The notes: a model not told the origin generated them from the letters alone. Counted from the stretch's first letter, positions 1 through 9,756 are shown. The stretch: 64,000 nt of DNA from Planctomycetota bacterium (GCA_029259915.1 JAJDED010000039.1:62001-126000), one strand, 5' to 3'. Made by a program: numbers and translations.

Positions 1-398
1 CCGGTGTCAAAACCAGCAGGCTGTGCATCTACTGGCAAATAAACACTGCCCCGCAATAGACACCAGGGCAAAATAAAAATAAGCCCAAGCCGCAGGGACC
101 AAGTCAGCCAGCCATGTTTCGTCACGATTCTAGAAATCGCGTCGATGGTCGTCGCGACGAGAATCAAAATGGGAAGCCAATCGCGCGCTTCGTGTGGGCG
201 AATCATCTTGGCAAGCGCAGCGAGCAATCCTACGCCACGTGCATCAAGCCCCCAGTGGCCCGACAGATATCCTACAGCAATGGCAATCGACCACGCGGCT
301 GCCGAGGATTGTGTTCGTTTGAACACAGCAACCATGGTGACCGCAGCAACAAGTGCGGGCAGAACACCACCTAAGAGAAAGCCCACCAGATCGATCAC
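1..398 (-). CDS. Partial integral membrane protein (C-terminus beyond left edge)
   Basis: An open frame on the minus strand starts with GTG at 398 and runs off the window without a stop, giving about 132 visible residues. A GAGG ribosome site lies about 5 bases before the GTG. The protein opens with a glycine-rich hydrophobic stretch (residues 2-25), has a second one near 35-48 and a third near 75-90, then a short basic loop and another hydrophobic segment, so it is a polytopic membrane protein. It begins 45 bases after the YceI-like gene on the same strand, so the two are probably co-transcribed. I do not recognise the family. An ATG at codon 22 is an alternative start. Confidence 0.6.
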   Translation of the reverse strand, partial: MIDLVGFLLGGVLPALVAAVTMVAVFKRTQSSAAAWSIAIAVGYLSGHWGLDARGVGLLAALAKMIRPHEARDWLPILILVATTIDAISRIVTKHGWLTWSLRLGLIFILPWCLLRGSVYLPVDAQPAGFDT

Positions 399-443
399 GG
401 CGTCCTCAGCGTTCGAGGTTTACTTGATTCCGAAGCAGCACGA

Positions 444-1154
444 CTAGCGCGCTCCGCTGCCGCCACCTTGTTGTTTCTCGGCAGAACCACTGCCAGCCGG
501 TTGTGCCGCGGGGGCACTCGCCGTGCCGCTACCCTCTTTTGGTGCAGAACTACTCCCTGCCGGGGCGCTCTGCCGCAAGCCTTCGAAGCTGACGGTGATT
601 GCCACCTCATCGCCAATCATGGGAATCATGTTGGTCATGCCAAACTCACTGCGCTTCAAATTGGTTTGGCAGAGAAAACCTGTTCGGTAGTTGCCGGCGG
701 GACCGTTGCCTTCATCTAGTTTCTGCACAGGCAATGTCACCGGACGTGTGACACCATGGATCGTCAGGTTCCCTGTTACCTGGTAAATGGTTTTATTATC
801 CGTTTGCTGGGGGGTGACCCTCGTGCTTTGGAAGCTAATCACCGGAAACTGCTTCACGTTGAAAAAATCGGGCCCTTTCAAATGCTCGTCTCGCTTTTGA
901 TCGTTCGAATCAATGCTCGCCGCGTCGATAGTCAGTTGAAACTGAGACGCGGCCGGATTGGCGCGATCGAGCACGTAGGCACCGCTGAGTTTATTGAATC
1001 GTCCATACGTATAGCTGTAGCCCATGTGGCTCACTCCAAAGACCACTGACGTGTGGGATCCATCGACCATGTAGTGCTCCGCACCTTGGACTTGGCCTCC
1101 TGCGACAAGACTGCAAACGGTTAGGGCAAACGCGAATTTCTTGGCGAGTTTCAC
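444..1154 (-). CDS. YceI-family periplasmic protein
   Basis: This 236-residue protein begins with a signal peptide (KK near residue 5, hydrophobic core, cleavage expected after VQGA at about 25). Residues 28-190 match the YceI lipocalin-like family: a start like HYMVDGSHTSVVF, then DAASIDSNDQKRDEHLKG, FFNVKQFP and GNLTIHGVTRPVTLP are the usual landmarks. YceI proteins bind isoprenoid-type lipids in the periplasm; the ligand here is unknown. The last 40 residues are an Ala/Gly/Ser-rich, probably disordered tail that ordinary YceI proteins (about 190 residues) lack. A membrane protein gene follows after 45 bases on the same strand. Confidence 0.88.
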   Translation of the reverse strand: MKLAKKFAFALTVCSLVAGGQVQGAEHYMVDGSHTSVVFGVSHMGYSYTYGRFNKLSGAYVLDRANPAASQFQLTIDAASIDSNDQKRDEHLKGPDFFNVKQFPVISFQSTRVTPQQTDNKTIYQVTGNLTIHGVTRPVTLPVQKLDEGNGPAGNYRTGFLCQTNLKRSEFGMTNMIPMIGDEVAITVSFEGLRQSAPAGSSSAPKEGSGTASAPAAQPAGSGSAEKQQGGGSGAR

Positions 1155-1484
1155 TTGGTTGGCTCCTTAACGGTGGAATTTCATGAACGGCCCAATCAGC
1201 CTCAAAGCCAGACATTGTACGCCTCGGGCCAAGCTGATTTCCGTGAAATCTCGTACCATCCTGCTTATTTTCTGACGTTCTGGCAACTGCCACCCAATCG
1301 CGAGTGCCGGCCGGAAACCAAGAATTAAAGTCCCAGAACAACATCGGGCGGGTGACAGTGGGCTCAAGGATTGTCTATCATGGCAAACTGCGTAAGCTGC
1401 TGGTAGATGCCCTCCGGGGTGTCGCCCGATTCGCCGATTCGGAATTCGCAGACCAGGAAAAATTCTTCAAGGAGCCACCGAGCC
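1155..1484. other. Divergent intergenic region yceI-like / floA
   Basis: About 330 bases separate the start of the YceI-like gene from floA. The only element I can support is the floA ribosome site AAGGAG at 1469-1474. Open frames here on either strand are short, have no convincing ribosome site and resemble no protein I know. Confidence 0.5.
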
Positions 1485-2510
1485 ATGATTTCTCACGGGC
1501 TGTCGCTGATTGGCACTTTGGCATTGCCAGCTGTAATCCTCGCAGAGTTGGACTTCAAAGGAATCCTACTGCTTGCGCTTGGAGCGTTCCTGGTTTTGCT
1601 GGGAATCCTGTTTTTTGTTTTCTTTGCCAAGTATTTCACACTGTGGCTGCAAGCTTATATGTCCAATGCCCGGGTGGGTCCGTTGAGCCTCATCTGGATG
1701 GGACTCCGCCAGGTGAAGCCCGGTATTATCGTCGAAGGAAAAATCATGGCGATGCAGGCCGGCGTGGGAACCGATCCCGACACGGGCATTACCACCCAAC
1801 GACTCGAAGCGCATTACCTCGCAGGCGGTGACGTCCCTCGCGTGATCAATGCCATCATCGCCGCACAGCGGGCCGACATCGATTTGGATTTCGACCGTGC
1901 CGCGGCAATCGACCTCGCGGGTCGCGATGTGTTCGACGCGGTGCGCACGAGCGTTTATCCCAAAGTGATCGATTGCCCCGATCCCGATAAATCTTCGAAG
2001 ACCACGCTCAGCGCCGTAGCCAAAAATGGCGTTGAGTTGAAAATCCGTGCCCGAGTGACGGTACGCACCAATCTTTCACAGCTCATTGGCGGTGCCACCG
2101 AAGAGACGATCATCGCCCGCGTCGGCGAAGGGATTATTACCTCGATCGGCTCGGCCAAGGATCATTTGCAAGTGATGGAAAACCCCGACCAAATTTCCCG
2201 CGCCGTCCTCGAGCGCGGCCTGGACGCGCACACCGCGTTTGAAATCGTATCGATCGACATTGCCGACATCGACATCGGCGAAAACATCGGCGCCCGTTTG
2301 CAGGCCGATCAGGCGGAAGCCGATACTCGCAAGGCGCAAGCTCAGGCCGAAGTACGTCGAGCCAATGCCATCGCGCTGGAGCAGGAAATGAAGGCCAAAG
2401 TGGCCGAAAATCGGGCTGCCGTATTTTTAGCCCAGGCCGAGGTTCCCCGGGCAATGGCCGAGGCCTTCCGCAAAGGCAATCTCGAAACGACATCCCGAAA
2501 CGGAAATTGA
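1485..2510 (+). CDS. floA: Flotillin-like protein FloA
   Basis: FloA-type flotillins are membrane-anchored scaffold proteins that organise functional membrane microdomains. The 341-residue product has a strongly hydrophobic stretch at about residues 22-50 ([13 protein letters not shown] onward), then the conserved stretch [24 protein letters not shown], the SPFH-like core ([30 protein letters not shown], about 85-120) and an Ala/Glu/Arg-rich helical C-terminus ([20 protein letters not shown]). Length fits FloA (about 330). I start at 1485 because AAGGAG lies 10 bases upstream; the frame is open to 1407 but that part has no hydrophobic or conserved content. No nfeD partner is visible nearby. 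Confidence 0.93.
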   Translation: MISHGLSLIGTLALPAVILAELDFKGILLLALGAFLVLLGILFFVFFAKYFTLWLQAYMSNARVGPLSLIWMGLRQVKPGIIVEGKIMAMQAGVGTDPDTGITTQRLEAHYLAGGDVPRVINAIIAAQRADIDLDFDRAAAIDLAGRDVFDAVRTSVYPKVIDCPDPDKSSKTTLSAVAKNGVELKIRARVTVRTNLSQLIGGATEETIIARVGEGIITSIGSAKDHLQVMENPDQISRAVLERGLDAHTAFEIVSIDIADIDIGENIGARLQADQAEADTRKAQAQAEVRRANAIALEQEMKAKVAENRAAVFLAQAEVPRAMAEAFRKGNLETTSRNGN

Positions 2511-2540
2511 CCAAAAACGAAACTGCCAAAAACGAAACTG
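2511..2540. repeat. Tandem 15-base duplication
   Basis: The unit CCAAAAACGAAACTG occurs twice without a spacer, directly after the floA stop codon. It lies between the convergent floA and lipoprotein genes. It looks like a simple local duplication. Confidence 0.85.
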
Positions 2541-2556
2541 GTAGTGCAACTAGCAC

Positions 2557-3255
2557 CTATTGCTGAAGAGCATATTCGAACCACAGCCGCTCGTAGTCTT
2601 TGTCCAGCTCCGTCTGCAGTTGCCAACGTTGGTCCTTGTAGATCAAGTCGAAGGTTTTTTTCTCAACTCGTTGACGATTGCTGACACGAGCCTCGGGAGT
2701 AAGCGGAACATCGCTCTCCGCGGTAATTTCTTCCATTTGCGCAACGTAGGTTTCTGCGAGCGGATTGTCGATCGATTTTCCTAGAGGGCTATTTGGATCC
2801 AAGGGATCGTTCCACAACGGTTCGGCCCTTTTCTGTTGCGCTTTCACTTTGGCCCGATTTTGTTGCAATGTGGAAAAAGCCTGATCGTGGATATAAGTTG
2901 ATGTCGTTTGAACCGTCACTTGTGCCGTGAATTGTGGTGTTTCCTTGTTCGGTGGAATCAGCTGAAATTTCATATCGCGACTGACTCGGAGCACGCCTTT
3001 TCCGCGAGGGCGGAAATCTTGTAACGCGCGATCAAGACGTTCCATCGCCCAATTGAACTCTCTTTCCGCAGCATCTGCTTGCACTTGCTCCGGCAACTTG
3101 GCCGGGGATGGGTTACCACACCCCCACAAAAAAAATGCCAGCCACACGCAGCAACAAAGCCGAGCCCAAACGGAGCGGCGCTGCCTACGAAAACCATTGC
3201 GAGTGATTTCCGTGGAAGCGGCAGGCAACAACTTTTTGAAAACTGTTCTATGCAT
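2557..3255 (-). CDS. Putative lipoprotein, unknown function
   Basis: A 232-residue protein with a basic N-terminus (residues 15-35), a hydrophobic stretch (LCCCVWLAFFLWG) and a cysteine in a lipobox-like position, followed by GNPSPAKLPEQ. This suggests an exported lipoprotein, although about 45 residues precede the cysteine, longer than usual; the true start may be further in. The remainder is charged, with Phe/Gln-rich strands (LQDFRPRGKGVLRVSRD; TAQVTVQTTSTYIHDQAF) and a C-terminus ending in RLWFEYALQQ. I do not recognise the family. TTG at 3261 is a possible earlier start. It converges on floA. Confidence 0.7.
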   Translation of the reverse strand: MHRTVFKKLLPAASTEITRNGFRRQRRSVWARLCCCVWLAFFLWGCGNPSPAKLPEQVQADAAEREFNWAMERLDRALQDFRPRGKGVLRVSRDMKFQLIPPNKETPQFTAQVTVQTTSTYIHDQAFSTLQQNRAKVKAQQKRAEPLWNDPLDPNSPLGKSIDNPLAETYVAQMEEITAESDVPLTPEARVSNRQRVEKKTFDLIYKDQRWQLQTELDKDYERLWFEYALQQ

Positions 3256-3440
3256 GAACAACCAATTCGATCGGGGAAATGCCCCACAGCAAAACCAGCG
3301 CGGGTTCGTTCAATCATAAAACCTGAGAATCGTCTCGAAAAGAGGCTGACAGCCCCCGAGGGGGAGACTGCAAGGTGAATCTTCCATCCTAGCCGCGGCC
3401 GAAAGGCCGCTAGACACGGGCCAAATCTGCTAGCAACGGC

Positions 3441-4145
3441 CTACAAAGAGGATTCCTCAGGAATCGGATCCGGCTGGGTTTGCATGCTCGCCAATTGTTC
3501 CCGGAAGGCCTCGATACCGGCAAGAATCTCCTCAGGATCAACGGCCGATTCTGTATTCTCCGGCGAGTCGGCAGACTTTGCCTCTTCTGCGGCAGTCGAC
3601 ACGGCATGAAGCTTCGACTGCTCCTTCTGCTCCTGCAACTGTTCTTGAAACGCTTTGATCCCCTCGGCAACCTCGTCTTCTGTGATCGACTCTTGTTCCG
3701 CAGCCGAACTCTCGGCCTCTGCTTGTAAATCCTCAGCTACTTCTTCCTCAGCTACTTCCTCCTCAGCTACTTCCTCCTCTGCAACTTCTTCCTCGGCGAC
3801 TTCTTCCTCGGCTACCTCGTCCTCGGGCGACTCAGAAGTTTCCTCCGATTGTGGTTGAGGTTCTTCTGGCTGCGGTTGGTCGTCCGCTTCGACAACATCT
3901 TCAGCCTCAGCGACATCTTCTTCTGCCGTTTCGGCCGGGTCTGCCTCGGCTACTGGCTCAATGGGCTCTTCTTGCTTCGGTTGTTCCTTAGGCGGCGCAG
4001 GCGCCGACGCAATCGGTACGTAAGGCCGCGGGGCAACGGCGTTGAAATCGACATTCCACGGCAATTGGCCATGGCTGAGATAAACGGCCAATCCGTATCC
4101 CAGGATGATGTTGGTCACCGACAAAAATATAATCAGGAGTGTCAC
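3441..4145 (-). CDS. Acidic membrane-anchored repeat protein
   Basis: The 234-residue product has a single N-terminal membrane segment (residues 2-25) followed by a Pro/Glu-rich, very acidic region. At about residues 109-140 the pentapeptide VAEEE is repeated, encoded by near-identical 15-base units. The C-terminal part holds two related blocks, EGIKAFQEQLQEQK and AGIEAFREQLASMQ, each preceded by an acidic run, which look like a duplicated short helix. This suggests an anchored, extended, negatively charged protein with two helical interaction motifs. No function can be assigned. Confidence 0.7.
   Translation of the reverse strand: MTLLIIFLSVTNIILGYGLAVYLSHGQLPWNVDFNAVAPRPYVPIASAPAPPKEQPKQEEPIEPVAEADPAETAEEDVAEAEDVVEADDQPQPEEPQPQSEETSESPEDEVAEEEVAEEEVAEEEVAEEEVAEEEVAEDLQAEAESSAAEQESITEDEVAEGIKAFQEQLQEQKEQSKLHAVSTAAEEAKSADSPENTESAVDPEEILAGIEAFREQLASMQTQPDPIPEESSL
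3732..3821 (-). repeat. Six 15-base coding repeats (VAEEE units)
   Basis: Six consecutive 15-base units, read on the plus strand as variants of CTCAGCTACTTCTTC, encode the VAEEE pentapeptide repeats of the acidic protein. Units two and three are identical and the others differ by a few third-position changes, so copy number may vary between strains. Confidence 0.85.
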
Positions 4146-4333
4146 GAAGCATTTCCTCTTCTGATATGTGAAGAAGTTTTTAGGCTAAATCGGACAAAAC
4201 AAGGCAGAATCACGTGTGAAAGCCTACGTTATGAACGCACACAAAAGGCCTTGCCTCATGGCATAGAGTGAGCGAAGGGATGCAGATCCCCTAGCTCGAC
4301 AGAAGGCACTATCAGTTTTGCCGACTATGACGA

Positions 4334-5455
4334 TTAGTTCGGCCGCGAGCGGCAACAAAACCGCGCCATTGCCGCAACCAGCAAGAGCCCCAATGCATTG
4401 GGCTCAGGCACGCTCTGCAGGCTGGCCACAATCGGGTTACTGCTGCCATAAGCGGCTTGCCATATAGCGAGGTCAGTGGCGTCGACTGTGCCGCTATTGT
4501 TGGCGTCACCGTCTGGAAAGGTCGTTCCCGCTGCTACCCCACGCTGCCAAGCAAGAAAATCGGCCCCATCGACATCGCCATCGGAATCGAAGTCGGGTTC
4601 GACAGCAACATTTACTGCGTTGAATATGTCTTGAATTGCGATATCTGACAGATCGTTCGCGTAGACGCGCAGATCGTCAATTGCACCCTCCCAGAAACCA
4701 CCGAGTGTCCCGCCGTTGTTGCGAGCCCCAATGGCCATTGGAAATTCCCAAGGCGTTTGCACATCGCTAGAATCGAGCATAAATGTTGCCTCATCAGCGC
4801 CCAGCGGCACGCCATCGAGATACAATTTGGCATTCGTGGGCGGTCCCGGATCACCTTGCTCCTCAAACCCATCCCACTGGACAGCTACATGATGCCATTG
4901 GCCGTCTGCCCAACTCAGGTTGTGCGTAGGATCAGCTACTCGAAACTGATTAACAGGACTATCTGACGCTTGTGCGACCGACTCCAATTGTGAACCATTC
5001 CAGCCGAAACGGTACGATTGAAAATCGTTTGCATTAGCACTTCCCATGAGCCAGCGGGATTGACCGCTCGCGGTAGCGCTTGTCTTCACCCATGCCATCA
5101 CCGTGCCCGAAACAAATCCGGGCCCAAAAGTAAAATCGGGGGGCACTGGTTGCCCAGGATGCCCCGCAGTGGTTACATCGATCCAGTCATTCAAGCCGTC
5201 GAGAAACAAAGCGCCCGAGGGTGTTCCATCGACACCCAAAACAAATGTCGGAGATCCAACAGGAGCGGTAGCCAAGTCGGTCCCTTCACGAAACGTTCCA
5301 TCTGGGGCTTCAACCCCGTTGGTATCCATGAACGTAGACGCGTTTGTCAAATTGCCGTTGAACTCATACTGTGACAGTAAAGTTTGAGCGTTACTTGATG
5401 TCGATCCAAGCAATAGCAAGGAAAAGATAGGTGTCAGAAATTTTCGGCGTATCAT
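4334..5455 (-). CDS. LamG-like, dockerin-like PEP-CTERM secreted protein
   Basis: This 373-residue protein has a signal peptide (MIRRKFLTPIFSLLLLG, cleavage near SNAQ at about 24). Residues 30-250 form a LamG/concanavalin-type jelly roll (LLSQYEFNGNLTN start; AWVKTSATASGQSRWLMG; GQWHHVAVQWDG; AIDDLRVYANDLS end), typical of carbohydrate or surface binding. Two dockerin type I-like calcium loops follow (DFDSDGDVDGADFLAWQ and DANNSGTVDATDLAIWQ). The C-terminus VPEPNALGLLLVAAMARFC plus arginines is a PEP-CTERM sorting signal for exosortase-dependent anchoring. I choose the ATG at 5455 because the signal peptide begins there; the frame is open to 5530. Confidence 0.85.
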   Translation of the reverse strand: MIRRKFLTPIFSLLLLGSTSSNAQTLLSQYEFNGNLTNASTFMDTNGVEAPDGTFREGTDLATAPVGSPTFVLGVDGTPSGALFLDGLNDWIDVTTAGHPGQPVPPDFTFGPGFVSGTVMAWVKTSATASGQSRWLMGSANANDFQSYRFGWNGSQLESVAQASDSPVNQFRVADPTHNLSWADGQWHHVAVQWDGFEEQGDPGPPTNAKLYLDGVPLGADEATFMLDSSDVQTPWEFPMAIGARNNGGTLGGFWEGAIDDLRVYANDLSDIAIQDIFNAVNVAVEPDFDSDGDVDGADFLAWQRGVAAGTTFPDGDANNSGTVDATDLAIWQAAYGSSNPIVASLQSVPEPNALGLLLVAAMARFCCRSRPN

Positions 5456-5723
5456 CGATGCCAGTTGCCTCTTTTTGAATTCCGTAGCCCCATTCTCTGC
5501 CCAGTCTGCCTGGCCCGGCAAAGACTGCAAGTCCCTCTACAAATTAACCGGGAAGCCTACCAGTTGCAAACATTCTGCTGCAGATATCCAGGGCCAATTG
5601 CGCGGCGCTGGCATTTTTGGCCCGTTTCGGCGATAATCTTTCCTATGGGCTGAAGTGCCCATGTTTGCCGCCTGTTGGGGCACTGCGGCAAGGGAACAGA
5701 ACCATCCGGTGGAGGCCTTTTCG

Positions 5724-6839
5724 ATGAACCGTCTATCTCCTCAAAAACTTCCGTCCAATCGTGCGTTCACACTCGTCGAGCTGTTGGTAGTGATCGCCAT
5801 CATCGGCACACTGATGGCCCTGTTGCTGCCGGCGATTAACGCTGCGCGCGAACGGGCCCGTCAGGCTACTTGTACCAATAACTTGAGCGAGTTGGGTAAG
5901 GCGATGAATAGCTTCGCACTTAGTGGCAAAGGAAATTTCCCAGGCTTGATTCAACTGGAACGACTCGATCCATCGGCACGAGACGGTTATCGAATAACTC
6001 CAGCAGCAGACGGCCCCGACCTCGAAGTAAGTTGGGCTGCCAAGCTTTTGCCCCGGCTAGATCAGCAAGGTCTTTGGGAGTCAATATTGGCGGCAACGAT
6101 CTTTGATTTTTCTGACTTTCCTAATTTTGCAGACGACGTTCCCCAACTCGATATATTTCTTTGCCCGAGCGATGCTCGCACTCGACCCAACGATCCGGCG
6201 TTGACCTACGTGGCAAACGCAGGAACTCCTGACGTGCTTATAAGTCCACCGGGCGTACCCGCCAGCGATTTCAAAGCCAACGGGCTGTTCCACAATTTAG
6301 TCACCAATCCAAATCAGAATGGCCCAAGAGTGCGATTTGGGGCTGATGTTAAAGATGGAGCTGCGACAACTTTGATGTTCTCGGAAAACATCCACAAGGA
6401 TGAAAGTGATCTGACGGGAAGCGGCGGATTCAAAAGCTCATGGCTCCGTTCGACGGCGTTTTACGACGGTTTTGGTTCTGGCAACCCCGCCATTGGCGAG
6501 CAGCCTTTCGGCATGGTGTGGGTTTACGACCCGGTTAGCCCGCTTAGTCCAATCAATATCCAAGAGCGATTCAACCGAAATACAAGCTCAGTGCTAACTT
6601 TTGCGGACAAGGGACAAGCATTTTGCCGTCCGGCCAGCGCACATCCGGAAGTCTTCATCGCCGTGTTTGTGGGCGGTAACACCCGCTCAATCAGCGAAAA
6701 TATCGAGTATCGTGTCTATCAGCAATTGATGACGCCCAACGGCAATAAGGCTCAATATTACAATCCTAGTATTGATCCGAGAAACGCAACGATGAGGGAT
6801 ATCTTTGGTCAGAAGCCTCTGTCGGATGACGACTATTAG
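5724..6839 (+). CDS. DUF1559 prepilin-like protein
   Basis: DUF1559 proteins are a large family characteristic of planctomycetes, with type IV pilin-like N-termini. The 371-residue product carries the cleavage/methylation motif [20 protein letters not shown] at residues 13-32, followed by the [14 protein letters not shown] and CTNNL region typical of DUF1559. The usual C-terminal H-X9-DG motif appears altered: [19 protein letters not shown] carries GG where DG is expected. A GGAGG ribosome site sits just before ATG 5724, so I reject the upstream start at 5655. It stands alone between two minus-strand genes. Role is presumably an extracellular pseudopilin. Confidence 0.9.
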   Translation: MNRLSPQKLPSNRAFTLVELLVVIAIIGTLMALLLPAINAARERARQATCTNNLSELGKAMNSFALSGKGNFPGLIQLERLDPSARDGYRITPAADGPDLEVSWAAKLLPRLDQQGLWESILAATIFDFSDFPNFADDVPQLDIFLCPSDARTRPNDPALTYVANAGTPDVLISPPGVPASDFKANGLFHNLVTNPNQNGPRVRFGADVKDGAATTLMFSENIHKDESDLTGSGGFKSSWLRSTAFYDGFGSGNPAIGEQPFGMVWVYDPVSPLSPINIQERFNRNTSSVLTFADKGQAFCRPASAHPEVFIAVFVGGNTRSISENIEYRVYQQLMTPNGNKAQYYNPSIDPRNATMRDIFGQKPLSDDDY

Positions 6840-6864
6840 CGGCGGCTAATTTGATGCGGCTTTG

Positions 6865-8541
6865 CTAATCGCCCGTGCTCTGCACGACCGTGCGGCTCAT
6901 CATCTTTGCCATCCGGTCGAGTGCTTGGCTGCAATCCTTAAGGTCGAGATGCACGTGCAGGATGCTTGGTCCGCTGTGGTCGGCCCAGGCGGCGGTTAAC
7001 GCCCGATCGAAATCGCCTTCGGTGCGCACTTCGTAACCGGTTCCACCGCCCAGCACTTTTGGCAGTTCGTGGTATTGCCAGCCGTGGATCGCGTTGAACT
7101 CGTACTCGCCCGGGTGCAGGAGCCGTTCGGTGCCGTAGCCGTGGTTGTCGAGCACGATGACGATCACCGACATATTGCGCCGCACAATGTTTGAAAGTTC
7201 CATGCCGGTCATTTGAAACGCACCGTCGCCCACAATCGCCACCACGCGCGCATCGGGTCGCGCAACTTGAACTCCCAATGCAGCGGGAACCGCAAATCCC
7301 ATTGACGTGTAATAAGCGGGGCTCAAAAACTCGCTGCGGCCATGCGTGGTCAGTTCCGTCGATGCAAACAGCGAATCGCCGATGTCGGCCACCACGATCG
7401 TGGTGTCATCAAGCTGTTCGTCGAGTCGATCGATCAGCCGCGAAATGCGAATCGGCTGCTCGGGCTGGAGCGTGAACGGCTCCTTGTTCCAATCGGTCGG
7501 AGCAGCGGGCAGGGGAGCGTTCGGCTTCAATCCGCGATCCGCAAGCTGCGACAAAAATTCCGGCAATGGCACGTCGTGATAGTGATGGTGACGGATCCGC
7601 AGTTGTTCGCTGGTGGCATAAATGCAATCGGCGATGTCGAGCTTGGCGGTGTAAATGCCCAGATTGATGTCGGTCATAAATGTGCCAAGCATCACCACGC
7701 AGTCGCTTTCCTCGACATACTTCGTCACTTCTTCGCGACCCAACGCACCTTCGTAAAGCCCCATGTAGAGCGGGTGGGTTTCGGCCACGACGCCCTTGCC
7801 CAACATCGTGGCAGCCATCGGGATGCCCGACTCTTCGGCAAGCTTGAGCACCACGTCCTGCAGAGCAAAACGATGCACCTCGACCCCCAGCAGAAACACC
7901 GGTTGCCGGGCCTGTTCGATCCGCCGGGCGGCTTCCGCGACTGCCTCGGCAATGGCCCGAGGATCGGTCTGCGGAACGTGTTGCTCGTAGGGCGGCGAAA
8001 TTTCCGGCACCACGTGGACCATGTCGCGGGGAATCTCCAAGTACACAGGGCGTTTGAACCGTTGGCATGTGGCCAGCACCCGATCGATTTCGCGAAAGGC
8101 CGTCAGCGGGTCGTTCAGTTCCGCACCGGCCACGCACAGCTTTTCAAACACGTCGTACTGAGTGCGCCAATTGCGGACCATGTGATGTAGCAGCGGGTTG
8201 TGGATCCGCTCGCGCAATCCGGGCGAACCGCTGATAACCACCACGGGCGATTTTTCGGCAAACGCCCCAGCCACCGAATTACAGACGCTCAAGCCCCCCA
8301 CGCAATAGGTTACACAGAGCGCGCTCATCCCGCGGATGCGCGCGTAGGCGTCAGCCGCAAAACCGGCGCAGTCTTCGCGCGTGCAGCCCACCGTGTTGAT
8401 CGGGCTCTCTTCGAGCATTGTGTAGAACGAAAGGACGTAGTCGCCCGGGATGCCAAAAATGTCGGCAATGCCATAATCCTGAAGACGCTGGATAAGATAT
8501 TGGCCAATGGAAAGCGACGCGCTGCTTGTGGAATCCTTCAC
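6865..8541 (-). CDS. Thiamine-diphosphate 2-keto acid decarboxylase (pyruvate/indolepyruvate decarboxylase type)
   Basis: The 558-residue product matches the PDC/IPDC family, which decarboxylates 2-keto acids non-oxidatively to aldehydes using thiamine diphosphate and Mg2+. Visible landmarks are the N-terminal start IADIFGIPGDYVLSFY, the cofactor-activating glutamate in CTREDCAGFAADAYAR (E56), the paired histidines in NPLLHH (119-120) and the cofactor motif starting GDGAFQMTGMELSN. Length is as usual (550-560). It lies downstream of alanine dehydrogenase on the same strand, separated by an inverted repeat. Whether pyruvate, a branched-chain keto acid or indolepyruvate is the substrate cannot be told from sequence alone. 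Confidence 0.88.
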   Translation of the reverse strand: MKDSTSSASLSIGQYLIQRLQDYGIADIFGIPGDYVLSFYTMLEESPINTVGCTREDCAGFAADAYARIRGMSALCVTYCVGGLSVCNSVAGAFAEKSPVVVISGSPGLRERIHNPLLHHMVRNWRTQYDVFEKLCVAGAELNDPLTAFREIDRVLATCQRFKRPVYLEIPRDMVHVVPEISPPYEQHVPQTDPRAIAEAVAEAARRIEQARQPVFLLGVEVHRFALQDVVLKLAEESGIPMAATMLGKGVVAETHPLYMGLYEGALGREEVTKYVEESDCVVMLGTFMTDINLGIYTAKLDIADCIYATSEQLRIRHHHYHDVPLPEFLSQLADRGLKPNAPLPAAPTDWNKEPFTLQPEQPIRISRLIDRLDEQLDDTTIVVADIGDSLFASTELTTHGRSEFLSPAYYTSMGFAVPAALGVQVARPDARVVAIVGDGAFQMTGMELSNIVRRNMSVIVIVLDNHGYGTERLLHPGEYEFNAIHGWQYHELPKVLGGGTGYEVRTEGDFDRALTAAWADHSGPSILHVHLDLKDCSQALDRMAKMMSRTVVQSTGD

Positions 8542-8554
8542 GGCAATGATCCTT

Positions 8555-8631
8555 TAGCTATTAGCCGTTAGCGATTAGCTGTTAGCTATCTGTAATTAAA
8601 CACTGTCCATAATGCTAACCGCTAATAGCTA
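8555..8631. repeat. Intergenic inverted repeat (TTAGC family)
   Basis: Left arm 8555-8572 (TAGCTATTAGCCGTTAGC) and right arm 8614-8631 (GCTAACCGCTAATAGCTA) are complementary with one mismatch. Further copies of the TTAGC word lie inside the spacer. It fills the gap between ald and the keto acid decarboxylase. Confidence 0.8.
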
Positions 8632-8646
8632 AAAGCTAATTGCTTT

Positions 8647-9756
8647 TCATGCTACAAATTGGGGCGAGTATTTTAGATCAAATGTTTCGGCTACGGCCCG
8701 ATTGGTCACGTCGCCCTGGTGCATGTTAATCGCGCGGGCAAGAGGTGGCGAGTGGCTTGCGGCCTCCTCGATGCCGCGATCAGCAATTTGCAGGACCCAG
8801 GGCAGGGTGACGTTGCAGAGGGCATAGGTACTGGTGCGGCCCACGGCCCCCGGCATGTTGGTAACGCAGTAATGGACCACTTCATGCACGATGTACGTGG
8901 GATCGCTGTGCGAGGTGGGCCTGGTAGTGGCGATGCAACCGCCCTGGTCGACGGCCACGTCGATAATCACGCTACCCGGCTTCATGCGTTTGAGATCCTC
9001 TTCTTCGATTAGCCGCGGCGCCTTGGCACCGGGGATCAACACAGCGCCAACCACCAGGTCGGCCCGTGCGAGCTGTTCGCGAATGGTGTGACGATCGCTA
9101 AACAGTACGTCGACATTGGCCGGCATTATGTCGTCGAGATAACGCAGCCGATCCATGTTGATGTCGAGGATGCCGATGTTGGCATTGAATCCCGCGGCGA
9201 TCTTCGCGGCGTTAGCGCCAACAACTCCGCCACCGAGGATCGTGATATTTGCCGGGGCAACCCCCGGCACGCCACCCAACAGAATGCCACGGCCCATTTG
9301 CGGACGCTCCAAGTATTTTGCACCTTCTTGGATGCTCATTCGCCCGGCCACTTCGCTCATCGGGGTGAGCAGTGGCAGCCGCCCGTTGTCGTCGGCCAAA
9401 GTTTCGTAGGCCACTGCCGTCGAGCCGGTGTCGATGATTGCGCGCGTCAACTCTTCGTCGGCTGCGAAATGAAAATAGGTAAACACGATCTGCCCCTGGC
9501 GAATCAACGGCCATTCGCACGGCTGCGGCTCTTTGACTTTGACGATCATGTCGGCGCGGGCGAAGATTTCTTCGGGTCCGCTGACCATTTCGGCACCTTG
9601 GGCCAGATAATCGTGATCGGCTAAACCCGAGCCCAAACCGGCCCCCGCTTCCACGAGAACCTGATGCCCGCGACGAACCAATTCTTCGACGCCCACCGGC
9701 AGCATGGAGACACGATACTCGTCCAGTTTAATTTCCTTGGGAACGCCGACGATCAT
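8647..9756 (-). CDS. ald: Alanine dehydrogenase
   Basis: Alanine dehydrogenase interconverts L-alanine + NAD+ and pyruvate + ammonium + NADH in the cytoplasm. The 369-residue product starts MIVGVPKEIKLDEYRVSMLP, a hallmark of the family, and has R15, K75 (VKVKEPQ) and H96 (FTYFHFA) at the positions of the known substrate and catalytic residues. The NAD-binding Rossmann motif is GGGVVGANAAK, and DVAVDQGG contains the conserved aspartate. The start at 9756 replaces a longer frame (to 9807) because homology begins at MIVGVPKE. It may share a transcript with the keto acid decarboxylase downstream. Confidence 0.95.
   Translation of the reverse strand: MIVGVPKEIKLDEYRVSMLPVGVEELVRRGHQVLVEAGAGLGSGLADHDYLAQGAEMVSGPEEIFARADMIVKVKEPQPCEWPLIRQGQIVFTYFHFAADEELTRAIIDTGSTAVAYETLADDNGRLPLLTPMSEVAGRMSIQEGAKYLERPQMGRGILLGGVPGVAPANITILGGGVVGANAAKIAAGFNANIGILDINMDRLRYLDDIMPANVDVLFSDRHTIREQLARADLVVGAVLIPGAKAPRLIEEEDLKRMKPGSVIIDVAVDQGGCIATTRPTSHSDPTYIVHEVVHYCVTNMPGAVGRTSTYALCNVTLPWVLQIADRGIEEAASHSPPLARAINMHQGDVTNRAVAETFDLKYSPQFVA

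Noticed and set aside
8555..8631. CRISPR-like array of TTAGC words
   Set aside because: The words are short, irregularly spaced and mostly inverted. There are no uniform spacers and no cas genes in the window.
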